Below are positions 25,431 to 34,420 of a stretch of 64,000 nucleotides of DNA, piece after piece. The notes beneath the pieces are model-generated. The model was not told the origin of the DNA, did no database searches, and saw only the letters and a program-made list of their open reading frames with translations. Source of the DNA: JAGVJT01 sp964471225 (GTDB lineage Bacteria > Pseudomonadota > Gammaproteobacteria > Legionellales > Legionellaceae); the NCBI GenBank assembly GCA_964471225.1, contig CAYYEZ010000042.1:1-64000 (forward strand), in the 5' to 3' direction. The position numbers and the translations under genes are program-made. Position 1 is the first letter of the stretch. Every line of letters begins with the position of its first letter.

Positions 25431-27113
25431 TAAGCCCATCAAAGACGACTCCTCATGAAAAACTTTCTTGTTTTCTTGTTCCAAAATTTTTTCTGCTAAA
25501 AATGGCTCAAGAAACTCTCCACCGAATCGATGAGCATGTGTTGGAAAAAGCCTATTAAGAGACATAAGCTCCCAGTATTTAGTAATAAGCGCTTGATCCT
25601 CTACCAAATCAACATACTTATTTTGGAGTAACTCTAACCATTTTTCTTGCAATTTTTTAGGGACATTTAACCGTGCGAGGATTAATTCATGCTGACGTTG
25701 CTCATGCGTGTCACCCTCGGCTGCGACTACTTTAGACCATGCAGTGTGCAATCCGACCAATAATGATTCATCTTTAAATTCACTCACGATAATTTCTTTG
25801 AAATGCTCGAACATGAAGCGCCGTACCTCATTAAAGATGACTTCCCACGTCAAACCAAATAAAGGGTGCCATTTAACTGAGTCATAGGCTCTATCGCGAA
25901 AGCCCAATAGACATCCGGGTTTATCAAGTTCCCCATCATCGTAGTACTCATATTTACCTGGTGCACCAATCCGCTCACGTCTCTTCTCATTATTTTTATC
26001 TCTTCTAAATTCAGCAAACGACCAAATAAAATGATCAATACGCTCTTCAATCGTAGCATCATCCGTAGCAGGCATATTTTCATCACTCACAGCAATCCAA
26101 AGCATGGCAAGTGTGTCTTTATATTGTACAAGTGATTCCCAATACTTCTCATCAGCAAGCCAGGGCCCGGGATGCTCAATGTCCTTAAAAAAACGATAAG
26201 CAGTATGCACAGGATTGTTATAATATAGCTTCCGTGCTCGCTCACGATTAGCCTCTGTCAAAGGCAGCTTCTTAAAATCATCCCACTCTAACGGTAGTCG
26301 AAAGGACAGTTCGGAAGTACTTAGGCCGCTATGTGGCGCAAACATAGAAAATAAACGAGGTGCTGTATCGCTTGTTACTCTTGAAAAATTGAGGAAGATT
26401 GGATTTTCATCATAACGAACTTTGAGTGCGTTTAATAACGAGGCATAGCAAGCATTGACGCCACCGTTTTTTTCGATATGTGGTCCATAATATTCGATTG
26501 CTTTTTTTAAGCGTTGTTTTTCTTGGCGTGTTAGTGGTTGTATTGCCGACTCTCTGTCATATGCTAGGGCAGTCAAATTTTCACGACTAGCACTCATCGA
26601 ACTCAATGCAATCCGAAGTTCATCCTCAAATGCGCCAATCGACCATGTCGGTGTAGACCTACGCACTGAGACATGGACTTGAAGTAACACAAGATTTTTT
26701 TCAGTAATCTTGCTTTCTTCTGCCGCTAGAGACTGCAGTTGTTCTAAATAATTTTGAGATTTCTTAATATCGAAATTAGCAGTGTAAATTGTATCTAAAA
26801 CACTAGCGATCTCTTCAGGATACGCCGTCTTAGCTACGGCGAGAAGGTTTGAATCAGTATACTCATAATTTTCTTCAAGCAAGCCAAAACATTCAAGCGT
26901 ACCCAACAAATGCTCTGCCCCGATAGGACTGGCGTGCTGACAAACCAAATGAATATAAGCAATTGACTGTGCTGTTAAAGTGTCGTCTTTGTTAAACTTA
27001 ATCAAGTCATGCTCATATAGAAGATAAACAGCTTCTCGCCCACCGGGGCTGAGGCGCAAAATTCTATCGTCAACAAGTGTTGTCACATACTGCTGTAGCT
27101 CTTCGATTGTCAT
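25419..27113 (-). CDS. Orphan 564-aa soluble protein
   Basis: No family recognised. 564 aa beginning MTIEELQQYVTTLVDDRIL; predicted to be mostly alpha-helical and acidic, with no signal peptide or membrane helix. The helical, repeat-like make-up (many Leu/Glu/Tyr) suggests a scaffold or effector-style protein rather than an enzyme. It lies between spoVR (convergent) and rpoH (same strand, about 50 nt upstream of it), so it could be read from the rpoH message. A lineage-specific gene is likely; it could encode an effector if the bacterium is intracellular, but no C-terminal secretion signal was evaluated. Confidence 0.7.
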   Translation of the reverse strand: MTIEELQQYVTTLVDDRILRLSPGGREAVYLLYEHDLIKFNKDDTLTAQSIAYIHLVCQHASPIGAEHLLGTLECFGLLEENYEYTDSNLLAVAKTAYPEEIASVLDTIYTANFDIKKSQNYLEQLQSLAAEESKITEKNLVLLQVHVSVRRSTPTWSIGAFEDELRIALSSMSASRENLTALAYDRESAIQPLTRQEKQRLKKAIEYYGPHIEKNGGVNACYASLLNALKVRYDENPIFLNFSRVTSDTAPRLFSMFAPHSGLSTSELSFRLPLEWDDFKKLPLTEANRERARKLYYNNPVHTAYRFFKDIEHPGPWLADEKYWESLVQYKDTLAMLWIAVSDENMPATDDATIEERIDHFIWSFAEFRRDKNNEKRRERIGAPGKYEYYDDGELDKPGCLLGFRDRAYDSVKWHPLFGLTWEVIFNEVRRFMFEHFKEIIVSEFKDESLLVGLHTAWSKVVAAEGDTHEQRQHELILARLNVPKKLQEKWLELLQNKYVDLVEDQALITKYWELMSLNRLFPTHAHRFGGEFLEPFLAEKILEQENKKVFHEESSLMGLLSS

Positions 27114-27163
27114 TATTTCGCCCCGCTAAAAACGCAATCCCCAAAGCTTTTTATTTAAATCTA

Positions 27164-28018
27164 TTACTCTCCCTGAAGATATTGCTTCATTTTTTTCATC
27201 GCATTCTTTTCCAACTGTCGAACACGTTCAGCAGAAATCTGATATTTGTCTGCCAACGAATGTAGCGTCTCCGCTTTATTATCTAACAGCCAGCGCTGCT
27301 TTAGAATCTCTCGACTACGCTCGTCAAGCTTTGCTAATGCTGTATGTAGCTTATCACCTGCGTATTCGTCGTGCTGCGCTTCAGCTAAAATATATGCAGG
27401 ATCACTTTTAGGATCATCTAAATAGCGCGCGGGAGCAACAGAAGTTTCGACACTGTCATCTTCATCAATATCAAAAGAGGCATCCATGGCATTTAAGCGC
27501 TGCTCCATGACCATGACGTCTTTCACAGAAACACCTAAATCCGCGGCCACCGCTTCAATTTCTTCTGAGTTAAACCAACCTAGACGTGTTTTCATTTGAC
27601 GCAAGTTAAAAAATAACTTTCGTTGCGCTTTGGTTGTTGCGACTTTTACAATACGCCAATTTTTCAAAACAAATTCATTGATCTCGGCTTTAATCCAATG
27701 CACTGCAAATGAAGCAAGGCGAACACCAATGCTTGGATCAAATCGCTTCACAGCCTTCATTAAACCAACATTGCCCTCTTGAATAAGATCACCCAGAGCC
27801 AACCCATACCCTAAATAACCGCGAGCGACACGTACTACGTAACGTAAATGGGGTAAAACTAGATGACGGGCACTCTCCAAGTCTTCTTCTTTGCGAAGAC
27901 GTTTAGCATGCAGAAGCTCTTCTTCTGCAGACAACATTGGAATCTGATTTACTCGATGAATGTAAGCTTCTAAACTGCCAATCGGTACACTCATCGCCTG
28001 TTGCATCAACAAATTCAT
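27164..28018 (-). CDS. rpoH: RNA polymerase heat-shock sigma factor (sigma-32)
   Basis: 284 aa, the typical RpoH length. Region 2 includes ARHLVLPHLRYVVRVARGY, GDLIQEGNVGLMKAVKRFDP and FAVHWIKAEINEFV. The RpoH box QRKLFFNLR, which distinguishes it from RpoD and RpoS, is present. Region 4 ends in the helix-turn-helix LADKYQISAERVRQLE. GAGGT is 6-7 nt upstream of the ATG. It directs transcription of chaperone and protease genes. It follows ftsYEX, the standard gammaproteobacterial arrangement. Confidence 0.97.
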   Translation of the reverse strand: MNLLMQQAMSVPIGSLEAYIHRVNQIPMLSAEEELLHAKRLRKEEDLESARHLVLPHLRYVVRVARGYLGYGLALGDLIQEGNVGLMKAVKRFDPSIGVRLASFAVHWIKAEINEFVLKNWRIVKVATTKAQRKLFFNLRQMKTRLGWFNSEEIEAVAADLGVSVKDVMVMEQRLNAMDASFDIDEDDSVETSVAPARYLDDPKSDPAYILAEAQHDEYAGDKLHTALAKLDERSREILKQRWLLDNKAETLHSLADKYQISAERVRQLEKNAMKKMKQYLQGE

Positions 28019-28161
28019 GATTCTACCTCAATAAAAAACTTACGCGTTTTGCCCAGATAAAAACCAATTTTTCTCCAAGCACGCGTGAATTCTAACATAA
28101 ACTAGGGTTTGTTGACAATTAAGGGCGCACTTCGAAAATCAAGAAAGTTTAGTGCAAATTA

Positions 28162-28199
28162 GATTGGTTTTTAGCCGTGTTATTCATTGTAAACCAATC
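28162..28199 (-). terminator. Inverted repeat downstream of ftsX
   Basis: Perfect 9-bp repeat GATTGGTTT / AAACCAATC separated by 20 nt, starting right after the ftsX stop codon on the minus strand. There is no T-run after it, so it could be an mRNA-stabilising hairpin or a Rho-dependent end rather than an intrinsic terminator. Confidence 0.4.
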
Positions 28200-29117
28200 C
28201 TATGGCTCTATTAAAGACAGCTGTCGTTTTACAGAAAGCAGTGCACCGAACAGGCCTAAGAAAATGGCAGCAAGCACAAAGATAGCTACCTCAAAACCAG
28301 AGCAAGTCAAAGAGCTATAATGTATATGGTAAAGCGTCATTAACTCATCCAAGACACTCATCAGGCTCGATACAAACAAAGTCACTAAAAGTAATGCTAT
28401 CAAAGCACCACCTAACCCATACCATAAGCCTGAATACAGAAAAGGGCGAGCAATATAAGCATCGGTAGCGCCAATCAATTTCAAAACTTGAATTTCTTCA
28501 TGGCGTCGCTCTATAGCTAATCTCAGCGTACTACCGATGATCATAATGACAGCAAATCCTAATAATATCATGAGCGATTTGGCAAGTGCTGATAAAAAAC
28601 CCAAAATAGCATAAAGTCGGCTAATCCACTGCATATCCAGTTTAACTTGTTCGATATCTTGATAGGTTTTTAGTACTTGAATCAACATTTGAATTTTTTC
28701 AGGCGCATCGAGGGTTTCATCAGGTAAAACCTCTATCACAGCAGGGAGAGGATTCGTATCTAAATACATTCCGACATCATTCAATCCCTCCTGCTGCTCC
28801 AACGCAGCCAACCCTTCCTGAGGAGAAATCAACGTAGCACTTTCCACACCCTCGGTTTCGCGAACACGCCTTAGTGTCTCATTTTGCAAGAGCTGACTCA
28901 TCCCTGGTTTCAGATATAACTCAACGTGCTGACCTTGTTGCCAATTCACAGTAAGATTCTTTATATTTAGACTAAGCAACCAAAATAATGCCGGCAAAGT
29001 CAATGCTACAGCAATCACCATAAAAGTCATTATCGTTGCTAAGGGCGCATCTTTCCACATCGCAACACTACCCATCAAGGCTTGTCGATGCTGTGCTAAA
29101 AAACTCCGTATACTCAA
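28200..29117 (-). CDS. ftsX: Cell-division protein FtsX
   Basis: Inner-membrane partner of FtsE in the divisome complex that activates septal peptidoglycan amidases. 305 aa with four membrane helices: one N-terminal (about 27-50) and three in the C-terminal half, with a periplasmic domain between that contains the LKPGMSQLLQNETL stretch. RHEEIQVLKLIGATDAYI is the FtsX/MacB-type coupling motif. The start codon is TTG, overlapping the ftsE stop as TTGA, with GGAGGG 8 nt upstream. Confidence 0.95.
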   Translation of the reverse strand: MSIRSFLAQHRQALMGSVAMWKDAPLATIMTFMVIAVALTLPALFWLLSLNIKNLTVNWQQGQHVELYLKPGMSQLLQNETLRRVRETEGVESATLISPQEGLAALEQQEGLNDVGMYLDTNPLPAVIEVLPDETLDAPEKIQMLIQVLKTYQDIEQVKLDMQWISRLYAILGFLSALAKSLMILLGFAVIMIIGSTLRLAIERRHEEIQVLKLIGATDAYIARPFLYSGLWYGLGGALIALLLVTLFVSSLMSVLDELMTLYHIHYSSLTCSGFEVAIFVLAAIFLGLFGALLSVKRQLSLIEP

Positions 29118-29764
29118 GATAGATGCCCTCCTTTCAACACCAACATTCGATGCTTCATTCGTGCAATCAATGCCAAATCGTGTGTCGCTATTAACACAGC
29201 CACGCCAACCTGATTAAATTGCTCAAAAAGCCTCATGATGTCGGCAGACAGTGCGGGATCAAGATTACCAGTAGGTTCATCTGCAATCAGAAGTGCAGGT
29301 TTGTGTACGATTGCCCGTGCGATACCAATACGTTGCTGTTCTCCGACAGATAAATGATGCGGTTGCATTTTTTCTTTGGATAAAAGACCAACCATTTCGA
29401 GAGAAGCGTGTACTCGCTTGGTGATTGCGGAGCGATCAACGCCCTGTAATCTGAGCGGAATAGCCACATTTTCAAATACCGAACGATCGCTCAGTAGATA
29501 AGGAGACTGAAAAGTAATTCCAATGTCTCTACGGTAATGCGCAATCTCTCTCTTTCTAAAAGCCAGGATCGATTGCCCTCTAAACATAATTTGACCGGAG
29601 GTTGGGCGATCAAGTAATGCGATAAGCTTGAGTAAAGTGCTTTTACCTGCCCCAGAATGACCCGTCAAAAAAGCCATTTCGTTTGCCTGCAGCGCAAAAT
29701 CAACCTGACTTAACGCCTCAAATCCTCCTGGATACCGCTTTGTGACTTGTTTAAATTCAATCAT
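29114..29764 (-). CDS. ftsE: Cell-division ATP-binding protein FtsE
   Basis: ABC ATPase of the FtsEX complex. 216 aa from MIEFKQVTKRYPGG. Walker A GHSGAGKSTL, signature LSVGEQQRIGIARA and Walker B ALLIADEPTG are intact, with the H-loop His in ATHDLALI. The start overlaps the end of ftsY by 8 nt. This start is preferred to an in-frame ATG 33 nt upstream because it matches the family N-terminus. Confidence 0.96.
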   Translation of the reverse strand: MIEFKQVTKRYPGGFEALSQVDFALQANEMAFLTGHSGAGKSTLLKLIALLDRPTSGQIMFRGQSILAFRKREIAHYRRDIGITFQSPYLLSDRSVFENVAIPLRLQGVDRSAITKRVHASLEMVGLLSKEKMQPHHLSVGEQQRIGIARAIVHKPALLIADEPTGNLDPALSADIMRLFEQFNQVGVAVLIATHDLALIARMKHRMLVLKGGHLS

Positions 29765-30749
29765 CTTGAAATATTGCCTGAACGAACTCCTCCGCATTAA
29801 ACGGACGAAGATCTTCTATGCCTTCCCCCATCCCAAGGTAAACTAATGGGACACCCATTGTATGTGCAATTGAGAATACAATACCACCTTTTGCAGTACC
29901 ATCCAATTTTGTCATGACAATACCCGTTAAACCAATAGCTTCGTGAAATTGTCTGGCCTGGTTAAGTGCATTTTGTCCAATACTTGCATCTAAAACAAGT
30001 AGAATTTCATGCGGTGCGGCGGCATCTATTTTTTGTATCACTCGCTTTACTTTTTTCAACTCTTCCATCAAATGACTTTGGGTGTGTAAACGTCCTGCTG
30101 TATCCGCAATTAAAACATCCATATTTCGCGCTTTAGCTGCCTGAAAAGCGTCATAAAGTACCGATGCACTATCAGCGCCCGTATGCTGAGCAATCACCGC
30201 AACATCATTACGATCCCCCCATGCCTGTAGCTGCTCAACGGCGGCAGCACGAAATGTATCCCCAGCGGCAAGCATCACGCGCAACCCTTCTTGTTGATAA
30301 CGATGCGCAAGTTTGCCTATCGTGGTTGTTTTCCCTGCACCATTAACACCAACCATCAAGATTACACGTGGTTTAGTCGCATCAAGAGTGGGAGCCGGTT
30401 TAAATAAACCAATCATTCGCTCTTGTAAGGCATGAAGTATCGTCTCGCCTTCCGTGAGATGATGTGCAACCACATCTTCTTGCAGTTGCTTGAGTAAAAG
30501 AGCCGTCGTCTCTACACCAAAATCGGCCATCAATAATTGTGTTTCTAAATCTTCAAGTAATTCACTATCTATTGTGGTTTTTCCGACAAATAATTGTCGT
30601 AAGCCTCGTCCAACTTGCGTTCGTGTTTTGCTTAAACTATGCTTGAGACGCGTGAAAAATCCGCGTTGCGCATTAACTTCCGTGTTTGATGTTGGATGTT
30701 CGGATAAAGAGTGAGATACTGTTTCAGTTTTTCGCTTGAGCCATTTCAT
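29757..30749 (-). CDS. ftsY: Signal recognition particle receptor FtsY
   Basis: SRP receptor GTPase that delivers ribosomes making membrane proteins to the Sec translocon. About 330 aa from MKWLKRKTETVS (tandem ATG at 30752 and 30749). The short acidic A domain (about 1-40) is far smaller than in E. coli. The N domain and G domain are complete: GVNGAGKTTTIGKLA, DTAGRLHTQ, TKLDGTAKGG. It heads the ftsY-ftsE-ftsX operon and is divergent from the M16 peptidase pair. Confidence 0.96.
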   Translation of the reverse strand: MKWLKRKTETVSHSLSEHPTSNTEVNAQRGFFTRLKHSLSKTRTQVGRGLRQLFVGKTTIDSELLEDLETQLLMADFGVETTALLLKQLQEDVVAHHLTEGETILHALQERMIGLFKPAPTLDATKPRVILMVGVNGAGKTTTIGKLAHRYQQEGLRVMLAAGDTFRAAAVEQLQAWGDRNDVAVIAQHTGADSASVLYDAFQAAKARNMDVLIADTAGRLHTQSHLMEELKKVKRVIQKIDAAAPHEILLVLDASIGQNALNQARQFHEAIGLTGIVMTKLDGTAKGGIVFSIAHTMGVPLVYLGMGEGIEDLRPFNAEEFVQAIFQDD

Positions 30750-30816
30750 CATAATGTAAGTTATTGCGAGTAAACAACGAAAGGGACATTCTAACACTTT
30801 TTCTTTGAGGTCGCCT

Positions 30817-32142
30817 ATGCGCTTTATATTTTTCTTGCTGTATATTCTTACGAGCCTCGCTACCTTTGCGAATACCACACAACAATTTACACTTAGCAAT
30901 GGCTTAAAAATCCTTGTCAAAGAAGACAGACGCGCACCTATCGCCGTAGTTATGATATGGTATCAAGTCGGCTCAGCGGATGACCCTTCTGGAAAAACAG
31001 GTATTTCACATGTACTAGAACACTTAATGTTCAAAGGGACGAAAGCTTACCCAATGGGCGTTTTCTCAAAAACGATTGCCTCGATTGGAGGCCAAGAAAA
31101 TGCCTTTACTAGCACGGACTACACTGCTTATTTTGAAAAAATTGCGGCAACTCACGTGCCCTTAGCGTTAAAGCTTGAAGCCGATCGGATGCAACACCTG
31201 GTACTCGACGCCACCGAGTTCTCAAAAGAGATGAAAGTCATCCAAGAAGAGCGACGGATGCGTACCGAGGACAATCCCCAAGCCTTAACTTTTGAGCGCT
31301 TTTTAGCTGCAGCACATCTCACAACCCCTTATCATCAACCCGTCATTGGTTGGATGAATGATTTGAAAAACCTTAGCATTGACGACGTGCGGGATTGGTA
31401 TCGTCGTCATTATGCACCCAATCATGCCACACTCATTGTGATTGGAGATGTCCGCGCCAAAGAAATTCAAGCTTACGCTCAACAGTATTTCGGACACTTA
31501 GAGAAACGCCCGACGGCCAAATTCAAGCCTCAGCATGAACCTCCGGCCTTGGGTCAAAAAACTGTCGAAGTACACACTCGTGCACAGGTTCCTTTTTTAC
31601 TAAGAGGTTATACCGTACCCTCGGTAAAAAGCACCTCAACAGAAAACGCGCTCGCACCCTATACACTTGAAGTCATTGCAGCATTATTAGATGCAGGTGA
31701 AAGTAGTCGTTTTCAGCAGCATTTAGTTCGCAAAAAACAATGCGCCAGCGCTACAGGCGTGCAATACAATCTTTACACACGCTATGATACTCAGTTCATG
31801 TTATATGCAGCACCGTCTCAGCAATGCACCATGGCGCAACTTAAAGTAGCAATTCAGGAAGAAATCACTCGACTACAAAAAGAGCTTGTGCAAAATGATG
31901 AGTTACAACGCGTCAAAACCCAGCTGATTGCGGAAAAAACTTTCGAACGTGACTCAATTTTTAGTCAGGCAATGGAGCTCGGGATTTTAGAGTCCATCGG
32001 GCTGCCTTGGAAAATTAGTAACGATTATGAAAATAATATTCAACGGGTCACACCAGAAATGATCAAACGTACAGCATCCTTATATTTTCAAGCTGAAAAT
32101 CAAACCGATGCACATTTAAATCCGAAAGAGATCACGTCATGA
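30817..32142 (+). CDS. M16 zinc peptidase, catalytic subunit
   Basis: Pitrilysin-family protease, 441 aa. A signal peptide (MRFIFFLLYILTSLATFA) indicates periplasmic location. The inverted zinc motif HVLEHLMFKG (HxxEH) and the downstream glutamate region EMKVIQEERRMR mark it as the active half. The start was chosen for GAGG about 7 nt upstream and the signal peptide. It overlaps the next gene by 4 nt. The two likely form a heterodimer, as in bacterial M16B pairs next to rsmD in gammaproteobacteria. Confidence 0.93.
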   Translation: MRFIFFLLYILTSLATFANTTQQFTLSNGLKILVKEDRRAPIAVVMIWYQVGSADDPSGKTGISHVLEHLMFKGTKAYPMGVFSKTIASIGGQENAFTSTDYTAYFEKIAATHVPLALKLEADRMQHLVLDATEFSKEMKVIQEERRMRTEDNPQALTFERFLAAAHLTTPYHQPVIGWMNDLKNLSIDDVRDWYRRHYAPNHATLIVIGDVRAKEIQAYAQQYFGHLEKRPTAKFKPQHEPPALGQKTVEVHTRAQVPFLLRGYTVPSVKSTSTENALAPYTLEVIAALLDAGESSRFQQHLVRKKQCASATGVQYNLYTRYDTQFMLYAAPSQQCTMAQLKVAIQEEITRLQKELVQNDELQRVKTQLIAEKTFERDSIFSQAMELGILESIGLPWKISNDYENNIQRVTPEMIKRTASLYFQAENQTDAHLNPKEITS

Positions 32143-33425
32143 AAATATTATACGCGCTTTTAATGCTTTGTACGTCTGCTCATGCAGCATTACCACTGAC
32201 TCACTTTACAACAACACAAGGAACACCTGTCGTATTTTATCAAGCGATGGAGGTTCCCATCGTAGATATCAGTATGGCTTTCTATGCAGGCTCAGCTTAT
32301 GAAGGCGCTCACTTTGGACTCAGTGCATTGATTGCGGAATTAATTGATCAAGGAAACGCGGGAAAAACAGCTGATAAAATTGCCAATCAATTTGCCGAAG
32401 TGGGTGCACAATTTTCCACACAAAGCGAACGTGACTATATTGCATTACATGTTCGTACACTGAATCACGAGCAAGCACTCACTCAAACCACGCAAACACT
32501 CACGGAGGTTATCGGAAAACCAGACTTTCCAGAGGGTGCTTTCAAACAAAAAAAGAATCAGCAACTGTTACGTATTCGTCAAAATGACGAGTCCGGAGAC
32601 AACATTGCCGACCGCACCTTCTATCAAGCCTTATATGGTGAACATCCTTACGCCCATCCCATCGATGGCACAACTGAAACGATAAGCGCACTTTCAGTCA
32701 AAGAAATCCAACAATTTTATCGCGAATTTTTCGTAGCACAAAACGCTGTTATCGTGCTTGTTGGCGCGATAGATCTTCCTCGAGCACATGTGATTGCAGA
32801 AAAACTTTCGCAAAGTCTACCTAAAGGACGACATGCCAAGACATTACCCAAACCCAAAGCACTATCGGAAGAAATCAATATCGAAGTTCCTTTAGCTACG
32901 ACGCAAACAGTACTCAGACTAGGACAGCTCGGCATTAATGCAGAAGATAAAGACTACTTCCCATTGCTTGTCGGCAACTACATCTTAGGTGGTGGCAGTC
33001 TCGTCTCCCAATTAGCAATCACACTACGAGAACAACGAGGGCTCACCTATGGTATTTATAGCCAATTTGTACCACTTCTTGCAGAAGGCCCGTTTGTCAT
33101 TAGCTTTGCAACGCAAAAAACACAAGCAGACATGGCTGAAAAACTCACCCGCCAAACACTCAACAGCTTCATTGAAAAAGGCCCCACAGCCAAAGAATTA
33201 GAAAGTGCAAAACAGTATTTGGTGGGTAGCTTTCCCCTTTCTATTGCAAGCAACCAAAATATGATCCAACTCTTATTAAAAATGGCCTTATTAAAATTAC
33301 CAGATGATTATTTGGACACTTACATACAACATGTCGAAGCAGTGAGTACATCCGACATTCAAGCCGCGTTTAAACGTCATCTGCAACCTCAAAAATTACT
33401 GAATGTTCAAGTAGGTAACGCATGA
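32139..33425 (+). CDS. M16 peptidase-like, non-catalytic partner
   Basis: 428 aa with a signal peptide (MKILYALLMLCTSAHA). It has the M16 fold, including the C-terminal LREQRGLTYGIYSQ substrate-binding signature, but where the zinc motif should be it reads HFGLSALIAELIDQGN, so HxxEH is missing. This is the usual composition of the non-catalytic subunit of a heterodimeric M16 protease. It overlaps the catalytic subunit upstream by 4 nt and rsmD downstream by 4 nt. Confidence 0.92.
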   Translation: MKILYALLMLCTSAHAALPLTHFTTTQGTPVVFYQAMEVPIVDISMAFYAGSAYEGAHFGLSALIAELIDQGNAGKTADKIANQFAEVGAQFSTQSERDYIALHVRTLNHEQALTQTTQTLTEVIGKPDFPEGAFKQKKNQQLLRIRQNDESGDNIADRTFYQALYGEHPYAHPIDGTTETISALSVKEIQQFYREFFVAQNAVIVLVGAIDLPRAHVIAEKLSQSLPKGRHAKTLPKPKALSEEINIEVPLATTQTVLRLGQLGINAEDKDYFPLLVGNYILGGGSLVSQLAITLREQRGLTYGIYSQFVPLLAEGPFVISFATQKTQADMAEKLTRQTLNSFIEKGPTAKELESAKQYLVGSFPLSIASNQNMIQLLLKMALLKLPDDYLDTYIQHVEAVSTSDIQAAFKRHLQPQKLLNVQVGNA

Positions 33426-33994
33426 AACAACAAGTGCGAATTATTGGAGGACGCTTTCGAGGAAAAAAACTCTCATTTCCAGACGTAACCGGTTTGCGCC
33501 CGACGACAGACCGCATCAAAGAAACGCTTTTTAACTGGCTGATGCACGACATCCGTGACAGTGTTTGCCTTGATGCTTTTGCAGGAAGCGGCTCATTAGG
33601 ATTAGAGGCTTATTCACGCGGTGCTAAGCGGGTTTATTTTGTGGAAAGCTCGTCTCAAATTTATACCCATCTAAAGCAACAAATCGCCTCATTTTCAGCG
33701 CCCGAGCTTCAAGTGTATAAAGGTACGCTCCAAACTTTCCTAAAACAGATCAGTCATGCGTTTTTTGATATCATTTTTTACGACCCTCCGTTCACGCATC
33801 TTAGCTTATACGAGTCGCCGCTACAGGATGAAATCTTTCGCGTTTTAAAACCTCACGGACTTCTCTATCTTGAAGCCCCAATGCAAGTTTCGCTTAACTT
33901 AAATCATTGGTCTTGCTTGAAGCAACAGCAAGCAGGACAAGTTATCTACGGGCTTTATCAAAAATCCGAACTATTCGCCTCAAATTGCCCTTAA
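33422..33994 (+). CDS. rsmD: 16S rRNA (guanine966-N2)-methyltransferase
   Basis: SAM-dependent methylation of G966 in 16S rRNA of the 30S subunit. 190 aa. The N-terminal IIGGRFRGKKLSFPD and RPTTDRIKETLFNWL are typical, followed by the SAM motif DAFAGSGSLGLEA and the catalytic motif IIFYDPPF. Its location next to M16 peptidases and ftsY is common in gammaproteobacteria. Confidence 0.96.
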   Translation: MKQQVRIIGGRFRGKKLSFPDVTGLRPTTDRIKETLFNWLMHDIRDSVCLDAFAGSGSLGLEAYSRGAKRVYFVESSSQIYTHLKQQIASFSAPELQVYKGTLQTFLKQISHAFFDIIFYDPPFTHLSLYESPLQDEIFRVLKPHGLLYLEAPMQVSLNLNHWSCLKQQQAGQVIYGLYQKSELFASNCP

Positions 33995-34045
33995 CTCGAA
34001 CAGTTAGTTTATCAATCTTGAGACTTTTAATCGCTACTGACTCGT

Positions 34046-34053
34046 GCTAGAAT
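34046..34053 (+). promoter_or_regulatory. Extended -10 promoter of the cold-shock gene
   Basis: GCTAGAAT, part of an extended -10 (TG-C-TAGAAT), about 88 nt upstream of the start codon. The leader between them contains GTGC-T6-GCAC, which can fold as a small hairpin. A long leader is common in cold-shock genes. Confidence 0.5.
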
Positions 34054-34140
34054 TCGAGCGTGCTTTTTTGCACACCCATTTAATCTATGTCCATTTTATA
34101 ATAACAAAGCGACATTCAATATCTTTTAGGAAAACTATAC

Positions 34141-34398
34141 ATGAATCTATTTACATCTATTGCTAACATATTTCGACGCTTATTTTCGTCGAATCAAACC
34201 AAACACCAAGGAACTATCAAATTTTACGACAGAAAGAAACGATTTGGTTTTATTGTTTCTGAAAAACAAGAATTGTTTTTTCATGCCACTTCGGTCAAAT
34301 CACGTGATTTCCGAGGGCTTCGCGACGGCGCTAATGTAAGCTTTATCATTATACAAGGTAAAAAAGGACCTCAGGCCGATAAAATAGAGTTAGTATAA
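34141..34398 (+). CDS. Cold-shock-domain protein with N-terminal extension
   Basis: 85 aa. The C-terminal 65 residues are a cold-shock domain that binds single-stranded nucleic acid: GTIKFYDRKKRFGFIV (RNP1-like) and LFFHATSV (RNP2-like). The first RNP1 motif reads KRFGFI instead of the usual KGFGFI. The N-terminal 20 residues (NLFTSIANIFRRLFSS) are an amphipathic or hydrophobic helix not found in CspA and could attach the domain to the membrane. AGGA is 9 nt upstream. Confidence 0.88.
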   Translation: MNLFTSIANIFRRLFSSNQTKHQGTIKFYDRKKRFGFIVSEKQELFFHATSVKSRDFRGLRDGANVSFIIIQGKKGPQADKIELV

Positions 34399-34420
34399 CC
34401 ACAGAGCTCGGAGCTTTAAG

